From Nostocoides sp. HKS02 (lineage in GTDB: Bacteria > Actinomycetota > Actinomycetes > Actinomycetales > Dermatophilaceae): DNA of 64,000 nt. The notes under the pieces were generated by a model. The model was not told where the DNA came from. It did not search any database and was given only the letters and a program-made list of their open reading frames with translations. Positions 1 through 8,519 of this stretch are shown in pieces (position 1 is the stretch's first letter; each line of letters starts with the position of its first letter). The stretch is from contig NZ_CP046121.1 of assembly GCF_009707485.1 (NCBI RefSeq), positions 248,001 through 312,000 on the forward strand, read 5' to 3'. The position numbers were made by a program, and so were the translations under genes.

Positions 1-130
1 GCCCGAACCACTGCTCCTGGAGTGCTGCGAGGAGGGCGAGAGACGGTGGCGTGTCGTCACCGGGCGGCCAGCCGGCGACCACGGCCGGGGGCAGCATCCG
101 GAGGAACTCGCGGCGGGGCGCGGCCGTCAT
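1..130 (-). CDS. eCIS baseplate/tail protein, N-terminal fragment
   Basis: Only the first 43 codons are inside the window; the gene continues past the left edge. The ATG at 130 overlaps the stop of the upstream baseplate gene in an ATGA arrangement, the same coupling used throughout this operon. The visible start (MTAAPRREFLRMLPPAVV) is followed by a Trp-Pro-Pro stretch. In related eCIS operons a 'phage tail protein' (P2 gpI-like) follows the baseplate J-type genes, so I infer a baseplate wedge component from position. The visible sequence alone does not prove the family. Confidence 0.6.
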   Translation of the reverse strand, partial: MTAAPRREFLRMLPPAVVAGWPPGDDTPPSLALLAALQEQWFG

Positions 131-2544
131 GTCGCCACCACCGAAACGGCGCCGACACTGAGCAGCTCGTAGCGCTCGGCAGGGGTCCGACCGATGCCGG
201 CCTGGCCCGCTGAGGGGGTCCGTATGCCGGGCGTGACCGCCAGCGAGACCACGCCGACGACCCCCGTGACCGGCTGCACGACGGCGACGACGTCACTGTC
301 GTCGAGCGGCACGCCCAGCTCGCGCGGGGCGGCCGCAAGCGGACCAGTGGGGTCGGTGAGGGCCGCGGTCACGGCCGCCACGACGGCTGCTGGCTCTCGC
401 CGGGGGTCGGTCGCGATCGTCGCCGTGACGGGCAGGGCGCTCGCCACTCCCGCGCACACGCACAGGCCGACGGTGGTATCCCGCCGCGCGTCGAGATAAC
501 CGGCCATCGAGTGCAGCTCAGCGGCCAGCGGGGCGCGAGCACCGGTCTCCGTCGTACGCAGGAAGGCGAGGTGGAGACCGAGGCCACCGCACGGGCACCC
601 GGGCGGTCCGGCACCACGCCAGGCCGCACTGTGGCTCGTGCCGGGGACGGTGAGCGCGAGGTCGGCGAGGTCGCCCAGCGAGACCGCCCGGTCGAGGGCG
701 CGGATCCGCGCAGCGGCCGCCCGGCGCATCCGCAGCTGGTCCTCCTGGTCGGCTGCGCCGGTCGTGGCGCCGACCCCGGCGATCTTGCGGACGCCTCGGA
801 CGCTGCCGAGGAGGGTGTCGATCAGCGGTCCGTCGACCTCTCCGGCGAGGCCGCCACCGACTCGCCACTGCGCGGTGATGTCGCCCCGAGGGAGCGCGCC
901 GTGCTCGCCGTCGCCGAACGCGAGGACGAGGGTGCCGTCGGCGGCGATCTTCGTGCTGTACACCGGCTCCGATGATCCCCGGCCGTAGAGGGTCGGGACC
1001 TCGTCGAACCGCACGCCCGCGACGCGGACCACGAGGCTGTCGGTGACCGTCCCAGCCGCGTCGACGTCACCGGTGACCGGGCCGGGCACGATGGCTGACC
1101 CAGCGGCCACGGCCAGGGGGGCCGACTTCGTCGTGCCGTGCTGGATGGCCACGAGGTTCGAGGTCGCGGGCGCGGCTACTGCGTCGCCGGTGAACCCGGA
1201 GGTGAGCGCGAGAAGCATCCCCCCGACGTCGGTGGGGGTGTCGCTCCCGTCGAGCGAACAGCTGGCCAGCTCCCACGTGGTCGAGGTGAGGACCGCGATC
1301 CGCTCCGGCACCAGCTGGGGCCTGGGGTGGACCCGCAGCCGCGTCGCCCCGTGGACCAGCGGCGGCAGCTCGTAGTGCTGGGCGAGGACCCGGTCGTCGA
1401 CGAGGGCGACGTCGATGTCGCTGCTCTGGAGGGCGAGCGGCAGGGCGTCGGTGAGGGTCACCACGCCGACCCGGTGCTTGGTCCCTGGCGCGACCGACCA
1501 GTCGAGCGACCCGACGGACGCGACCGTCGTGACCAGGGCGCCCGAACCGTTCCACACGACGATGCCCAGCCCGGGCGTCGCCGCGGACGCGTCGACGACG
1601 AGCAGCTGGCTGGCCTGGATCGCCGCGACCTCACCCGAGTACGTCACGTCCGCGGTCGAGGCGGTCGTCCCGCTCACGAACGAGAGCTTCTCCAGGCGTC
1701 GCGCGAGCTGGAGGTTCGCGCGGACCCGGTACGCGGCATACGTCGTCCCGGCGGCCGGCGCGAGCAGGCCCGACAGGGGTCGGTCCATCGTGAAGAGGAA
1801 GGCGCCCAGGTCGTCGGCACGCTTGGTCACGCTGACCGTCCCGACGACCGACCGGGTGGCGGCGACGCCGTAGTAGTAGAGGTAGAACCAGGCGAGCCAG
1901 TCCCACCAGTCGGTGGGCTCGGGCACGAACGCGCTGGGCTTCTCGGCGACCAGGAGCAACCGGTCGGAAGGACGCCAGCGGGGGTCGTTGAGCAGCCGCA
2001 GCGACGCCCCGGGAGGGCTGGTGGGCTGGGGAACTGCCGTGACCGTGAGCGCGGCCCAGTCGGCACGCAGCTGGGTGTCCCTGACCACCTCGAACGCCTG
2101 CGCGGGCCGGGTGGGCGTGCCCGGCGCCTGGACCCGGGTGCCCGCGGGGACGAGTGGGCTGGCGCCGGTGTCGGTGGTGCAGCGGATCCAGCCGTGTGCA
2201 GCGACGCGCTGGCTGGGCCGGTGGCCGAGGAGGTCCGTCGTGCGCCGCAGGTCGGTCCAGTCCTGGGCCGTCCCCAGGTAGCGCTCGCCTGCGGTGAGCT
2301 CGGTGTATGCCGCGACCGAGTCGGCGACGCGGGCCCACAGCTCGGCGACGAGGACCACGGTCGGGTCGCCGGCGACGTCCAGCCGCTCACCGAGGGGGCC
2401 GCCCCCGGGCTCGGTCACCTCGGCGAGCGAGGCGAGCAGGGCGTCCCGGAAGTCGACCCGGTCCGCGAGCCGACGGCGCAGCCAGCGCTGGCCCGGTGCC
2501 GGGTCAGGGCGGGGGACGAGGTCGCGGGGCTGGGGGCGGGTCAC
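127..2544 (-). CDS. eCIS baseplate protein, gpJ-like (TIGR02243 type)
   Basis: A protein of about 805 residues starting at GTG 2544, which overlaps the preceding stop (GTGA). The open frame extends upstream to about 4002, but that part is antisense-like shadow of the neighbouring gene, so the coupled GTG is preferred. The N-terminal third has an aromatic-rich segment (WWDWLAWFYLYYYG). Near residue 600 comes the gpJ signature, a 'FGDGEHGALPRGD' turn followed by GGLAGEVDG and later an arginine-rich run leading to 'RAVSLGDLADLAL'. Baseplate J proteins form the wedge ring that carries the sheath and triggers contraction. It pairs with the next gene upstream, a second large baseplate protein, as is usual in eCIS clusters. 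Confidence 0.85.
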   Translation of the reverse strand: MTRPQPRDLVPRPDPAPGQRWLRRRLADRVDFRDALLASLAEVTEPGGGPLGERLDVAGDPTVVLVAELWARVADSVAAYTELTAGERYLGTAQDWTDLRRTTDLLGHRPSQRVAAHGWIRCTTDTGASPLVPAGTRVQAPGTPTRPAQAFEVVRDTQLRADWAALTVTAVPQPTSPPGASLRLLNDPRWRPSDRLLLVAEKPSAFVPEPTDWWDWLAWFYLYYYGVAATRSVVGTVSVTKRADDLGAFLFTMDRPLSGLLAPAAGTTYAAYRVRANLQLARRLEKLSFVSGTTASTADVTYSGEVAAIQASQLLVVDASAATPGLGIVVWNGSGALVTTVASVGSLDWSVAPGTKHRVGVVTLTDALPLALQSSDIDVALVDDRVLAQHYELPPLVHGATRLRVHPRPQLVPERIAVLTSTTWELASCSLDGSDTPTDVGGMLLALTSGFTGDAVAAPATSNLVAIQHGTTKSAPLAVAAGSAIVPGPVTGDVDAAGTVTDSLVVRVAGVRFDEVPTLYGRGSSEPVYSTKIAADGTLVLAFGDGEHGALPRGDITAQWRVGGGLAGEVDGPLIDTLLGSVRGVRKIAGVGATTGAADQEDQLRMRRAAAARIRALDRAVSLGDLADLALTVPGTSHSAAWRGAGPPGCPCGGLGLHLAFLRTTETGARAPLAAELHSMAGYLDARRDTTVGLCVCAGVASALPVTATIATDPRREPAAVVAAVTAALTDPTGPLAAAPRELGVPLDDSDVVAVVQPVTGVVGVVSLAVTPGIRTPSAGQAGIGRTPAERYELLSVGAVSVVAT

Positions 2545-5057
2545 CGGCCGCCCTCGATGGTGAGCTCGATCCGGCCCCGCTCGGGCGCCGCCGCGTCGTC
2601 GTCGCACACGGCGATCTCGTCGGGGGCCATGAGCAGGACGCTGTCGTTCTGCCCGGGTGGGTCGGAGAGCCGGCGGGCCTCGGTGACCCGCACCGCATCG
2701 ACACCGGGCACCGCCGCCACCGCAGCGACGACGGCGGAGGTGTAGACGGCCGAGCCGAGCGTGTGTGCCTCGGCTGAGAACACCGCCCCGGGCTGCCCTG
2801 GCCGCAGCGCCGCGAGGATCCGCAGCCGTGCGGTCGCCGACTCGGTGGACGGGGTGAGGCACACGGTGAGGGCGATGAGCAGGCCCACCGGCGTGGCGGG
2901 CAGGGTGACGACCTCGGTGCCGGCCATGCGGACGGCCTCCATGACCTGGCCCACGGCCGTGTCGAGGTCGGGGTCGGCCCGGTCGGTCGTCGTCTCGACG
3001 GCGACGACCCCGACCGGCCACGACCCGGACCAGTCGCGGTGCGCAGCGGCCCGTGCGACGCCCGGGACCGTGCGGGCGAACGGCGGAAGGTCGCTCACGA
3101 GGACCGCACGACGCGGCACCGCGGCATACGCCTGGGGCGCATCGCGCCGCACCACGTCCAGGCCCATCGCCTCGTCGCCGCCGACCCCGGGCGTGAGGTT
3201 CCGGGCGGTGACGCCGGCCCCCGCGTCGAGCCAGAGGATCGGCTGCCCGAGCGGCGTGGTCGTGCGCACCAGTCGGGTGAGCGTGTTCGCGGCGATGGCT
3301 CCGGCGGCGCCGGCCCCGACCTCGTAGCGGACGGTGACGTCGCTGTCGGCAGGGGGGACGAGCCCGAGCGCCCCCGTCCGGAAGCGCAGCCGCGGCGGGT
3401 CGTCGTCGTCGAGGTCGACGACGACCGCGAAGCCGTCTGAGGGCGCACGCAGCAGGCTGGTCACCCGCGTCGCCTCGACCGGGACCCCGCTCGGCAGGCC
3501 GATGCGCGTGCGCACCTGCCAGGGCCGCCCTCCCGGTGCGCAGGAGAGGCCCGCGGTGGCCGCGCGGGTGAGCCAGTAGTCGCCGACCTCCGTGACGGCG
3601 GGGTCGGGGGTGTCGCCGGTGAGCGGGTCGAACGCGGCGAGCGCGTCGGGACCGTCGACCGGGAGTCCGTGGTGGGCGGCGACCAGACCCAGCCGGGCGA
3701 CCCCGACCCGAGGGCTGCCGGCGTCGGTCGCCACCGAGACGGGCACGGCGGCGGTCAGCGCCTCGGCGGCATCCCAGAACACCCGGACGAGGGGCAGGGC
3801 CGGTGCGAGCGGGTCGGTCATCGCGACGACGTGCGTCAGCGTGACGACCTGCGCGGGGTGGCTGGCGAGCGGCATCCTCGTCTGTGCGCCGCTGCCGTCG
3901 TCCGGAGGCCAGTTCTGGCCCCTGGTCGCCCACGTCGCCTGGGCCCCGGCCGGCCCCGGGTCGACGACCTCGAACCCGAGCAGCGCCCCGGGCGCGAGCC
4001 ACGTCGCGAGGGGTGTGCCGTCCGAGGCCGGCGGCCGGACGAGTACGGCGCTCGTCGCCCCGGCGGGGAGCACGGCGTCGACCTCGCCCCAGTCGTGCAG
4101 GGCGACCTCGCCGTGGGACGCGAAGACGGTCTGCGGCCCGTCGACCTCGACGGTGAAGCAGGCGGCACCGCTCTCCTTGTCGGGGTCGGCTGCGGCGTCA
4201 GTCGCCAGATCGCCTTGCAGGACAACGAAACTGGCATCGGTCGCGGTGAGGTCGGGATGCGCGACCTGCACCTGGACGAAGGCCGACGCACTGATCGGCG
4301 GAGGCACCGCGAAGTCGACGAGCCGAGCGTGCCGCATCACCGAGGCGCGCCGTCGTGCGGTTCCCAACCAGGCCTCGGTGGCGACCCGGTCCTGTCGGTA
4401 GGCGAGCAGGTCGCCGAGGTGCGCCATCAGCTCGAGCAGGGTGATCGTGTGGTCCGCGGGCGACGGGTCGTATGCCGGTTGGAGCGCACCGAGCCGCTCG
4501 ACGAGCATCGCGCGCAGGCCGGTGTAGTCGCGGGCCAGGGTGTCGTAGTCGGGCGGGGTGAGCGGCGGCGGGCTCGGCGGGATCGTGATGCAGTCGGGCA
4601 CCTCACCGCACTCGGGGCGCAGCCGCACCGGCAGGTAGCGACGGAGCGGGTCGAGGTCGAGCCCCAGCCCGGCGAGGCCGGCCGGGTCGATGCCGAGCCG
4701 GTACGGCGCCTGGCCCGGCAGGGCCGCACCGCTGGCCTGGACCGGCAGGTCGAGATGGGCCGGAACCGGGTTGCCGTCGACGTCGAGGCCGGCGGGAACG
4801 ACCGTGCCGGCGCCGACCACGGTCACGGCCACCTGGGCCGGGCCGCCGTCGAGGGTCCACAAGGCCGCGGCCACGAGCCCGGGCTGCGGGTCGGCGTACA
4901 GCCAGACCGAGACGGTCCGCACGACCCCGGCTGCGGTGCACCCGGCCGCCCGAAGCCCGATCACCGGACCACCCGCGAAGAGGGCCTTGGGACGCAGGAC
5001 GGGGCTGGCCTCGGGCTCCTCCGGCTGGGTCCAGGGGTCGTATGCCGTCGTCGTCAC
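2541..5057 (-). CDS. eCIS large baseplate assembly protein
   Basis: An 838-residue protein starting at GTG 5057, with a good Shine-Dalgarno (AGGGGGA) 5-6 bases upstream. Residues about 175-260 carry the hallmark of the family: a 'YDTLARDYTGLRAML' segment, then a helix with 'LLELMAHLGDLLAYRQDR' and an arginine-rich stretch. This is typical of putative baseplate assembly proteins of phage-like contractile systems. The C-terminal half has a beta-rich FRTG motif and a GAGAAG loop resembling gpJ. It would form the larger wedge of the baseplate with the downstream gpJ-like protein. The 4-bp overlap with that gene suggests translational coupling and equal stoichiometry. Confidence 0.85.
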   Translation of the reverse strand: MTTTAYDPWTQPEEPEASPVLRPKALFAGGPVIGLRAAGCTAAGVVRTVSVWLYADPQPGLVAAALWTLDGGPAQVAVTVVGAGTVVPAGLDVDGNPVPAHLDLPVQASGAALPGQAPYRLGIDPAGLAGLGLDLDPLRRYLPVRLRPECGEVPDCITIPPSPPPLTPPDYDTLARDYTGLRAMLVERLGALQPAYDPSPADHTITLLELMAHLGDLLAYRQDRVATEAWLGTARRRASVMRHARLVDFAVPPPISASAFVQVQVAHPDLTATDASFVVLQGDLATDAAADPDKESGAACFTVEVDGPQTVFASHGEVALHDWGEVDAVLPAGATSAVLVRPPASDGTPLATWLAPGALLGFEVVDPGPAGAQATWATRGQNWPPDDGSGAQTRMPLASHPAQVVTLTHVVAMTDPLAPALPLVRVFWDAAEALTAAVPVSVATDAGSPRVGVARLGLVAAHHGLPVDGPDALAAFDPLTGDTPDPAVTEVGDYWLTRAATAGLSCAPGGRPWQVRTRIGLPSGVPVEATRVTSLLRAPSDGFAVVVDLDDDDPPRLRFRTGALGLVPPADSDVTVRYEVGAGAAGAIAANTLTRLVRTTTPLGQPILWLDAGAGVTARNLTPGVGGDEAMGLDVVRRDAPQAYAAVPRRAVLVSDLPPFARTVPGVARAAAHRDWSGSWPVGVVAVETTTDRADPDLDTAVGQVMEAVRMAGTEVVTLPATPVGLLIALTVCLTPSTESATARLRILAALRPGQPGAVFSAEAHTLGSAVYTSAVVAAVAAVPGVDAVRVTEARRLSDPPGQNDSVLLMAPDEIAVCDDDAAAPERGRIELTIEGGR

Positions 5058-5070
5058 CGCGTCCCCCTGG

Positions 5071-5451
5071 TCACAGTGCCGCCGCCGGCAGGGTGAGGGT
5101 GACGCGCCGGGTCTCGCCTGCCGGCTTGGGCCGGTAGACGACCTCCGCCGACAGGGTGGAGTCCGCGACGCTGACGATGACGTCCAGCACGTCGAGCCGG
5201 TCGCCCAGGGCGGAGGTCAGACTGCCGCGGGCCCGAGCGCGCACGGTGCCGGCAAGGTCGGTCGACAGCGGCTGGAAGAGGGTCGATGCCCCGAGCCCGG
5301 CGCCGAAGCCGGGGCGGTGGAGCCGTTCGTTCGGACCGGTCAGCAGGACGAGCCGCACCAGGTCGTCGAGGTGCTCGAGCGGCATACGCGTCGCCAGCCG
5401 GCGGCTGCCACCGAGCTGCCACGGCTGGACCGGGAACCGCATCGTCGTCAT
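5071..5451 (-). CDS. gp25/GPW-like baseplate wedge protein
   Basis: A 126-residue protein from ATG 5451, overlapping the upstream stop in ATGA. It shows the gp25 layout: a hydrophobic 'HLDDLVRLVLLTGPNER' helix near residue 30, the conserved 'RPGFGAGL' loop, 'LFQPLS', and a final beta hairpin. In T4 and eCIS, gp25 sits at the centre of the wedge and nucleates sheath polymerisation. Length and gene position (between spike tip and large baseplate genes) agree with the family. The frame upstream of 5451 stays open, but the coupled ATG is the only start that fits the family length. Confidence 0.85.
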   Translation of the reverse strand: MTTMRFPVQPWQLGGSRRLATRMPLEHLDDLVRLVLLTGPNERLHRPGFGAGLGASTLFQPLSTDLAGTVRARARGSLTSALGDRLDVLDVIVSVADSTLSAEVVYRPKPAGETRRVTLTLPAAAL

Positions 5452-5780
5452 GTGCCCTGCACCCGCTGCTGGTAGGACGAGAGCTGGGCCGGGCCCTGCG
5501 GCGCCGCGGCGGGGTTGAGGCACAGACCGACACTCGTGCTGAGCAGGACCGGTGTCTGGGTGACCATGACGCGGGTCGCCGGGGCCAGCCACTGGATCGT
5601 GAGGCACGGGCTCGCGACGGTGCCGACGACGAACGAGCAGCCGGCGATGGTGGCCTGGTCGGAGACGAGCAGGACGGGGGCGCTGTCGGCCAGCACGCTG
5701 GACTGGCTGGGGACGAAGCTGACCGGCGCCCCGTGCGGGCAGGTCGCTTGGGTGGCCGAGGTGAGCAGGTAGCCGGGCAT
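5448..5780 (-). CDS. PAAR-like spike tip protein of eCIS
   Basis: A 110-residue protein from ATG 5780, overlapping the gpV gene stop (TGATG). It begins MPGYLLTSATQATCPHGAP and has the repeated pattern 'PVLLVSDQATIAGC' and 'TPVLLSTSVGLCLNP', with Pro/Gly-rich beta turns. This resembles the PAAR-like tips that cap the spike of eCIS particles. Three to four cysteines and histidines (CPHG, AGCSF, SPCLT, GLCLN) could bind a metal at the tip. It is encoded directly after the spike gpV gene, as expected for a protein loaded on the spike apex. Confidence 0.75.
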   Translation of the reverse strand: MPGYLLTSATQATCPHGAPVSFVPSQSSVLADSAPVLLVSDQATIAGCSFVVGTVASPCLTIQWLAPATRVMVTQTPVLLSTSVGLCLNPAAAPQGPAQLSSYQQRVQGT

Positions 5781-6313
5781 CACTGCACCACCAGCGCACC
5801 GTCGTTGACGTCGACCTTGGGGCCCTGCATGACGATCGTGGCGCCCTGGCCGTTGTCGATGCTGACGCCCGACGAGTCCAGCGTGATGACGGGTCCCTGC
5901 GAGCAGGTGATGGTGAGCGCCGTCCCGTCGTCGTCGAGCTCGAGCCGGTGCCCACCGGGGGTGAGCAGGATGACCGTGTTGGGCCCCGCGCCCTGGACCG
6001 CGCCGCCCGCGCTGTACGTCCCGCCAGACCAGACCGGGGGAGCAGACAGGTCGCCGCGCGGCCACTGGACCCACACCTGGGTCCCGATCGGGGGCACGGC
6101 GGCCAGCCCGGCGCCGTCGCCGGTGTAGGGGAGCGCCGGGAGGCACCAGCCGGTGTTGCCGTTGGTGAGGACCTCCGGCACGGACGCCTGGATCCGGCAC
6201 TTGGAGTCGGGGTCGTTGTTGTCGGTGACGACGCCCGCGAACAGCCCGTAGTAGCGGGTGTGGTCGTTCGCGCCTGCGCTGAGGTTGAGGTCGGAGATCT
6301 CGACGGGGCTCAC
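5780..6313 (-). CDS. gpV-like spike / baseplate assembly protein V
   Basis: A 177-residue protein from GTG 6313, overlapping the gpD stop (GTGA). The N-terminal part contains an OB-fold-like stretch (YYGLFAGVVTDNNDP, then CRIQASVPEV) and 'GTQVWVQWPRGDL', characteristic of phage gpV/VgrG gp5 domains. The C-terminal 50 residues have short repeating beta motifs ending in DGALVV, as in the triple-stranded beta-helix of membrane-piercing spikes. With the gpD-like hub encoded just upstream it reconstitutes the split VgrG typical of eCIS. Function by family: the puncturing spike at the particle tip. Confidence 0.85.
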   Translation of the reverse strand: MSPVEISDLNLSAGANDHTRYYGLFAGVVTDNNDPDSKCRIQASVPEVLTNGNTGWCLPALPYTGDGAGLAAVPPIGTQVWVQWPRGDLSAPPVWSGGTYSAGGAVQGAGPNTVILLTPGGHRLELDDDGTALTITCSQGPVITLDSSGVSIDNGQGATIVMQGPKVDVNDGALVVQ

Positions 6314-7428
6314 AGCGACACCCCAACTGCTGCGCCGACCGCGCCGACGGCGCCAGCGAGACCGCCGCCAGCGCCCGCCTCGGCGGGGTTGCCCAGGGCG
6401 TTGCGGATGAGGCCGAGGGCCTGGCTGTGCCCACCCGGGGTGACCGTATGCCGCACCGACCGGACCAGCCACAACCCGTCGAGCGCCTCGCCCAGCCCGG
6501 CGACCGTCACCGTCCGTCGGGCCCGGATGAGCGGGGAGTCGGCCGAGGTGAGGGTCACGTTGAGGGTCGCCCCGAACGCGCTCCGCTCGGCCATGGCGGT
6601 GGCCGTCGACTGCGCGTCCAGCACGCTGACCGCTCCGGCGGTGTTGGTGCGGACCAGGGTGACGCCGCCGAGGGAGCGCGTCCCCATCGCATGTCCTTGC
6701 CCGTTGTCACTGGCGACGTCCGTGTCGCTGGTTCCGGGCACGGTCCTCGTCACGTGCACCTCCTGGCCGGCGAGCAGCTGGACCGAGGCGGTCGCGCCGC
6801 CCCCGAGCGGTCCGTAGCCCAGGGCGAGCGTGGCCTGGGCGGTTGCCGTGACGTCCACCTTGCGGAAGACCCCGGTCACCACGCCACCCACCGACTCGAC
6901 GTGCAGGTCGAAGCCGTTGCGACCGGCCAGCCCCTTGAGGAAGGCCCAGTCCGTCGCGCTCTGCTGCGGGGAGTAGGTGTCGGAGTCGGCGCCGCTCGGC
7001 GTGCTGTCGACCTGGGGGGCAAGGCCGTGCTCGGTGAAGATCGTCTCGGCGATCGCCGCGTCGTTGGTGTCCTGCCAGAGCCGTTGGACGTCCTGGCGGT
7101 CCAGCTCGACGCTGCGGTCCATGCCCTCGACCGTGAGGGTCGAGGTCCCGCCCGGAGCGATCTGCCAGCTGGCGCTCACGCTGCGGGCCTCCACCTCGAC
7201 GACGTCACTGCCCCGGGTCAGGGTGACGTGGAACGGCGTGGCCGGCGCGACGAGCGGGTCGAGGGACGAGGTCCACGCGCTGCGGTCGCTCGTGACCAGC
7301 TGGACGGTGATGCTCACCTTGTCCTGCGCCCCGAGAGTCTCCTCGAGGCTGAGCGTCTGGACGAGGTCGAGGTCATGCGGCCCGAGGGGGGAACCGTTGA
7401 CGGTGATCGAGGTGCGGGTCTCAGGCAT
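6310..7428 (-). CDS. gpD-like hub protein (late control protein D family)
   Basis: A 372-residue protein from ATG 7428, overlapping the LysM gene by 8 bases. It has the gpD/VgrG N-terminal pattern: an early beta barrel, a central 'TYSPQQSATDWAFLKGLAGRNGFDLHVES' type segment (about residues 155-185; the DWAFLKGLA.R.G..... core is diagnostic), and a later 'LWLVRSVRHTVTPGGHSQAL' stretch. The C-terminus is a Gly/Ala-rich low-complexity tail. By family it forms the trimeric hub connecting tube and spike. The gene sits between LysM and gpV genes, the conserved eCIS order. Confidence 0.85.
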   Translation of the reverse strand: MPETRTSITVNGSPLGPHDLDLVQTLSLEETLGAQDKVSITVQLVTSDRSAWTSSLDPLVAPATPFHVTLTRGSDVVEVEARSVSASWQIAPGGTSTLTVEGMDRSVELDRQDVQRLWQDTNDAAIAETIFTEHGLAPQVDSTPSGADSDTYSPQQSATDWAFLKGLAGRNGFDLHVESVGGVVTGVFRKVDVTATAQATLALGYGPLGGGATASVQLLAGQEVHVTRTVPGTSDTDVASDNGQGHAMGTRSLGGVTLVRTNTAGAVSVLDAQSTATAMAERSAFGATLNVTLTSADSPLIRARRTVTVAGLGEALDGLWLVRSVRHTVTPGGHSQALGLIRNALGNPAEAGAGGGLAGAVGAVGAAVGVSL

Positions 7429-7684
7429 GCGGCACCGCCAGGGGGGTTCCGGTGCGTTCGAGGTCGAGTGCGTTGGCGCGCGGGTTGGCGTCCGCGATGA
7501 CCCACCACCTGGTCGAGTCGCCGAGCGCTGCACCGGCAAGGAGGTCGAGCCGGTCGCCGTCCCGAACCGGGTAGACGACGTCGGCAGCAGGCTGGACGCT
7601 GACCCGCGGGGTCGAGAGCGGGCGGGTCGTCCCGTCGTCCTGCGGGACGGCCAGCTGGGCCTGCCCGGCATAGCGGCCGCTCAT
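7421..7684 (-). CDS. LysM-domain tube/hub adaptor protein
   Basis: An 87-residue protein from ATG 7684, overlapping the upstream stop (ATGA). Residues about 35-75 form a LysM-like module (YPVRDGDRLDLLAGAALGD followed by WWVIADANP). In Afp/PVC-type particles the small LysM protein (Afp7/Pvc7-like) binds at the interface of inner tube and hub. Its position between the tube-initiator gene and the gpD gene supports that assignment. No signal peptide is seen, so it is not a secreted peptidoglycan hydrolase. Confidence 0.8.
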   Translation of the reverse strand: MSGRYAGQAQLAVPQDDGTTRPLSTPRVSVQPAADVVYPVRDGDRLDLLAGAALGDSTRWWVIADANPRANALDLERTGTPLAVPHA

Positions 7685-8301
7685 GTCATCAGCTCCACGC
7701 CCTGGGCGACCCCGACGAGGGCGAGGCCGGTCCGCACCGCCTGGTATGCCGTGGCCATGACGTTGGCCAGGGTCTGGTCGGCGTTGAGGTCGCGGTCGCG
7801 CAACACGGTGACCGACAGGTCGACGGTGGCCTGGACCGGCTGAAGCGCGCTGTCGAAACCGGTCTCGCGCGCTGTGTAGGAGTCGATCCGCACCGGCGCG
7901 ATCCGCTCCGGGCTCCACGCGAGGATGACCAGCGGGAGGGACGGAGCGGGCACCGGTGGTGCACCGCCACCGCCACCGAGCACCGAGGCGACCGCACCGA
8001 CGAGCGCGGCCAGGCCGCCGCCGCCGGGCTCCAGCATGCCTTCGAGCGCGGCGAGCAGCGGGCCGACGCCGAGGGTCCCGGTGACTGGCTTGTCGAGCGC
8101 GTCGAGGGCGTCCAGCTCGAGCTTGAACGTGTAGGTCTCGGTCGGAGGAGCCCCGACCCGAAGTCCCGACCCGCCGGTCGCGCCGGGTGCGACGCGCAGG
8201 ACCCGGCTCACCTCGGACGGGTTGTACTGGAAGGGCACGAGGGTCGGCACCATGCCGGCCACCGGGTCGGAGAACGACAGGAGCATGCCGCGGACCGTCA
8301 T
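7681..8301 (-). CDS. CIS tube-initiator/adaptor protein (CIS_tube N domain)
   Basis: A 206-residue protein from ATG 8301, overlapping the upstream stop (ATGA). The N-terminal 'LVPFQYNPSEVSRVLRV' segment is the diagnostic motif of contractile injection system tube-type proteins found before LysM genes. It is followed by 'ETYTFKLELDALDALD', and then a Gly/Ala/Pro-rich spacer near residues 100-125 that probably bulges from the fold. The C-terminus contains 'RIAPVRIDSYTARETGFDSALQP'. By analogy with Afp5/Afp7 it caps the tube at the baseplate. Family assignment is firm; the exact structural role is inferred. Confidence 0.8.
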   Translation of the reverse strand: MTVRGMLLSFSDPVAGMVPTLVPFQYNPSEVSRVLRVAPGATGGSGLRVGAPPTETYTFKLELDALDALDKPVTGTLGVGPLLAALEGMLEPGGGGLAALVGAVASVLGGGGGAPPVPAPSLPLVILAWSPERIAPVRIDSYTARETGFDSALQPVQATVDLSVTVLRDRDLNADQTLANVMATAYQAVRTGLALVGVAQGVELMT

Positions 8302-8519
8302 GGGTTCGTCCCTGCCCTTCTGGCCTCGCCGGAGGACGCGCCACGCCCGGAGGGAGCGCCACCCCACGACGAGTCACGCACCGCCGCCGCGACGGCGGCA
8401 GCGACCTGGGCCTCGGGTCCGGCCGGCCACGGCAGGCCCGCGAGCGCGGCCTCGATGGCCGGCCGGAGCAGGCCGGGCACGGGTTCGGCCTCGACGCGCA
8501 CGTGCAGGTCACTGGCCAC
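8298..8519 (-). CDS. Small hypothetical eCIS protein
   Basis: A 73-residue protein from GTG 8519, overlapping the ATPase gene by 11 bases and the next gene by 4 bases. It begins with a short beta segment (ASDLHVRVEAEPV) and continues with an Ala-rich helix and a Ser/Gly/Arg-rich tail. Many eCIS operons carry a small uncharacterised gene between the ATPase and the tube-initiator gene. I do not recognise this one as a named family. Its overlap on both sides makes it very likely translated. Confidence 0.6.
   Translation of the reverse strand: MASDLHVRVEAEPVPGLLRPAIEAALAGLPWPAGPEAQVAAAVAAAVRDSSWGGAPSGRGASSGEARRAGTNP

Noticed and set aside
2545..4002. Open frame extending the gpJ-like gene upstream to give 1291 residues
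   Set aside because: The extra N-terminal 480 residues are Arg/Pro/Ala-rich shadow sequence overlapping the next real gene; a coupled GTG at 2544 gives the family length.
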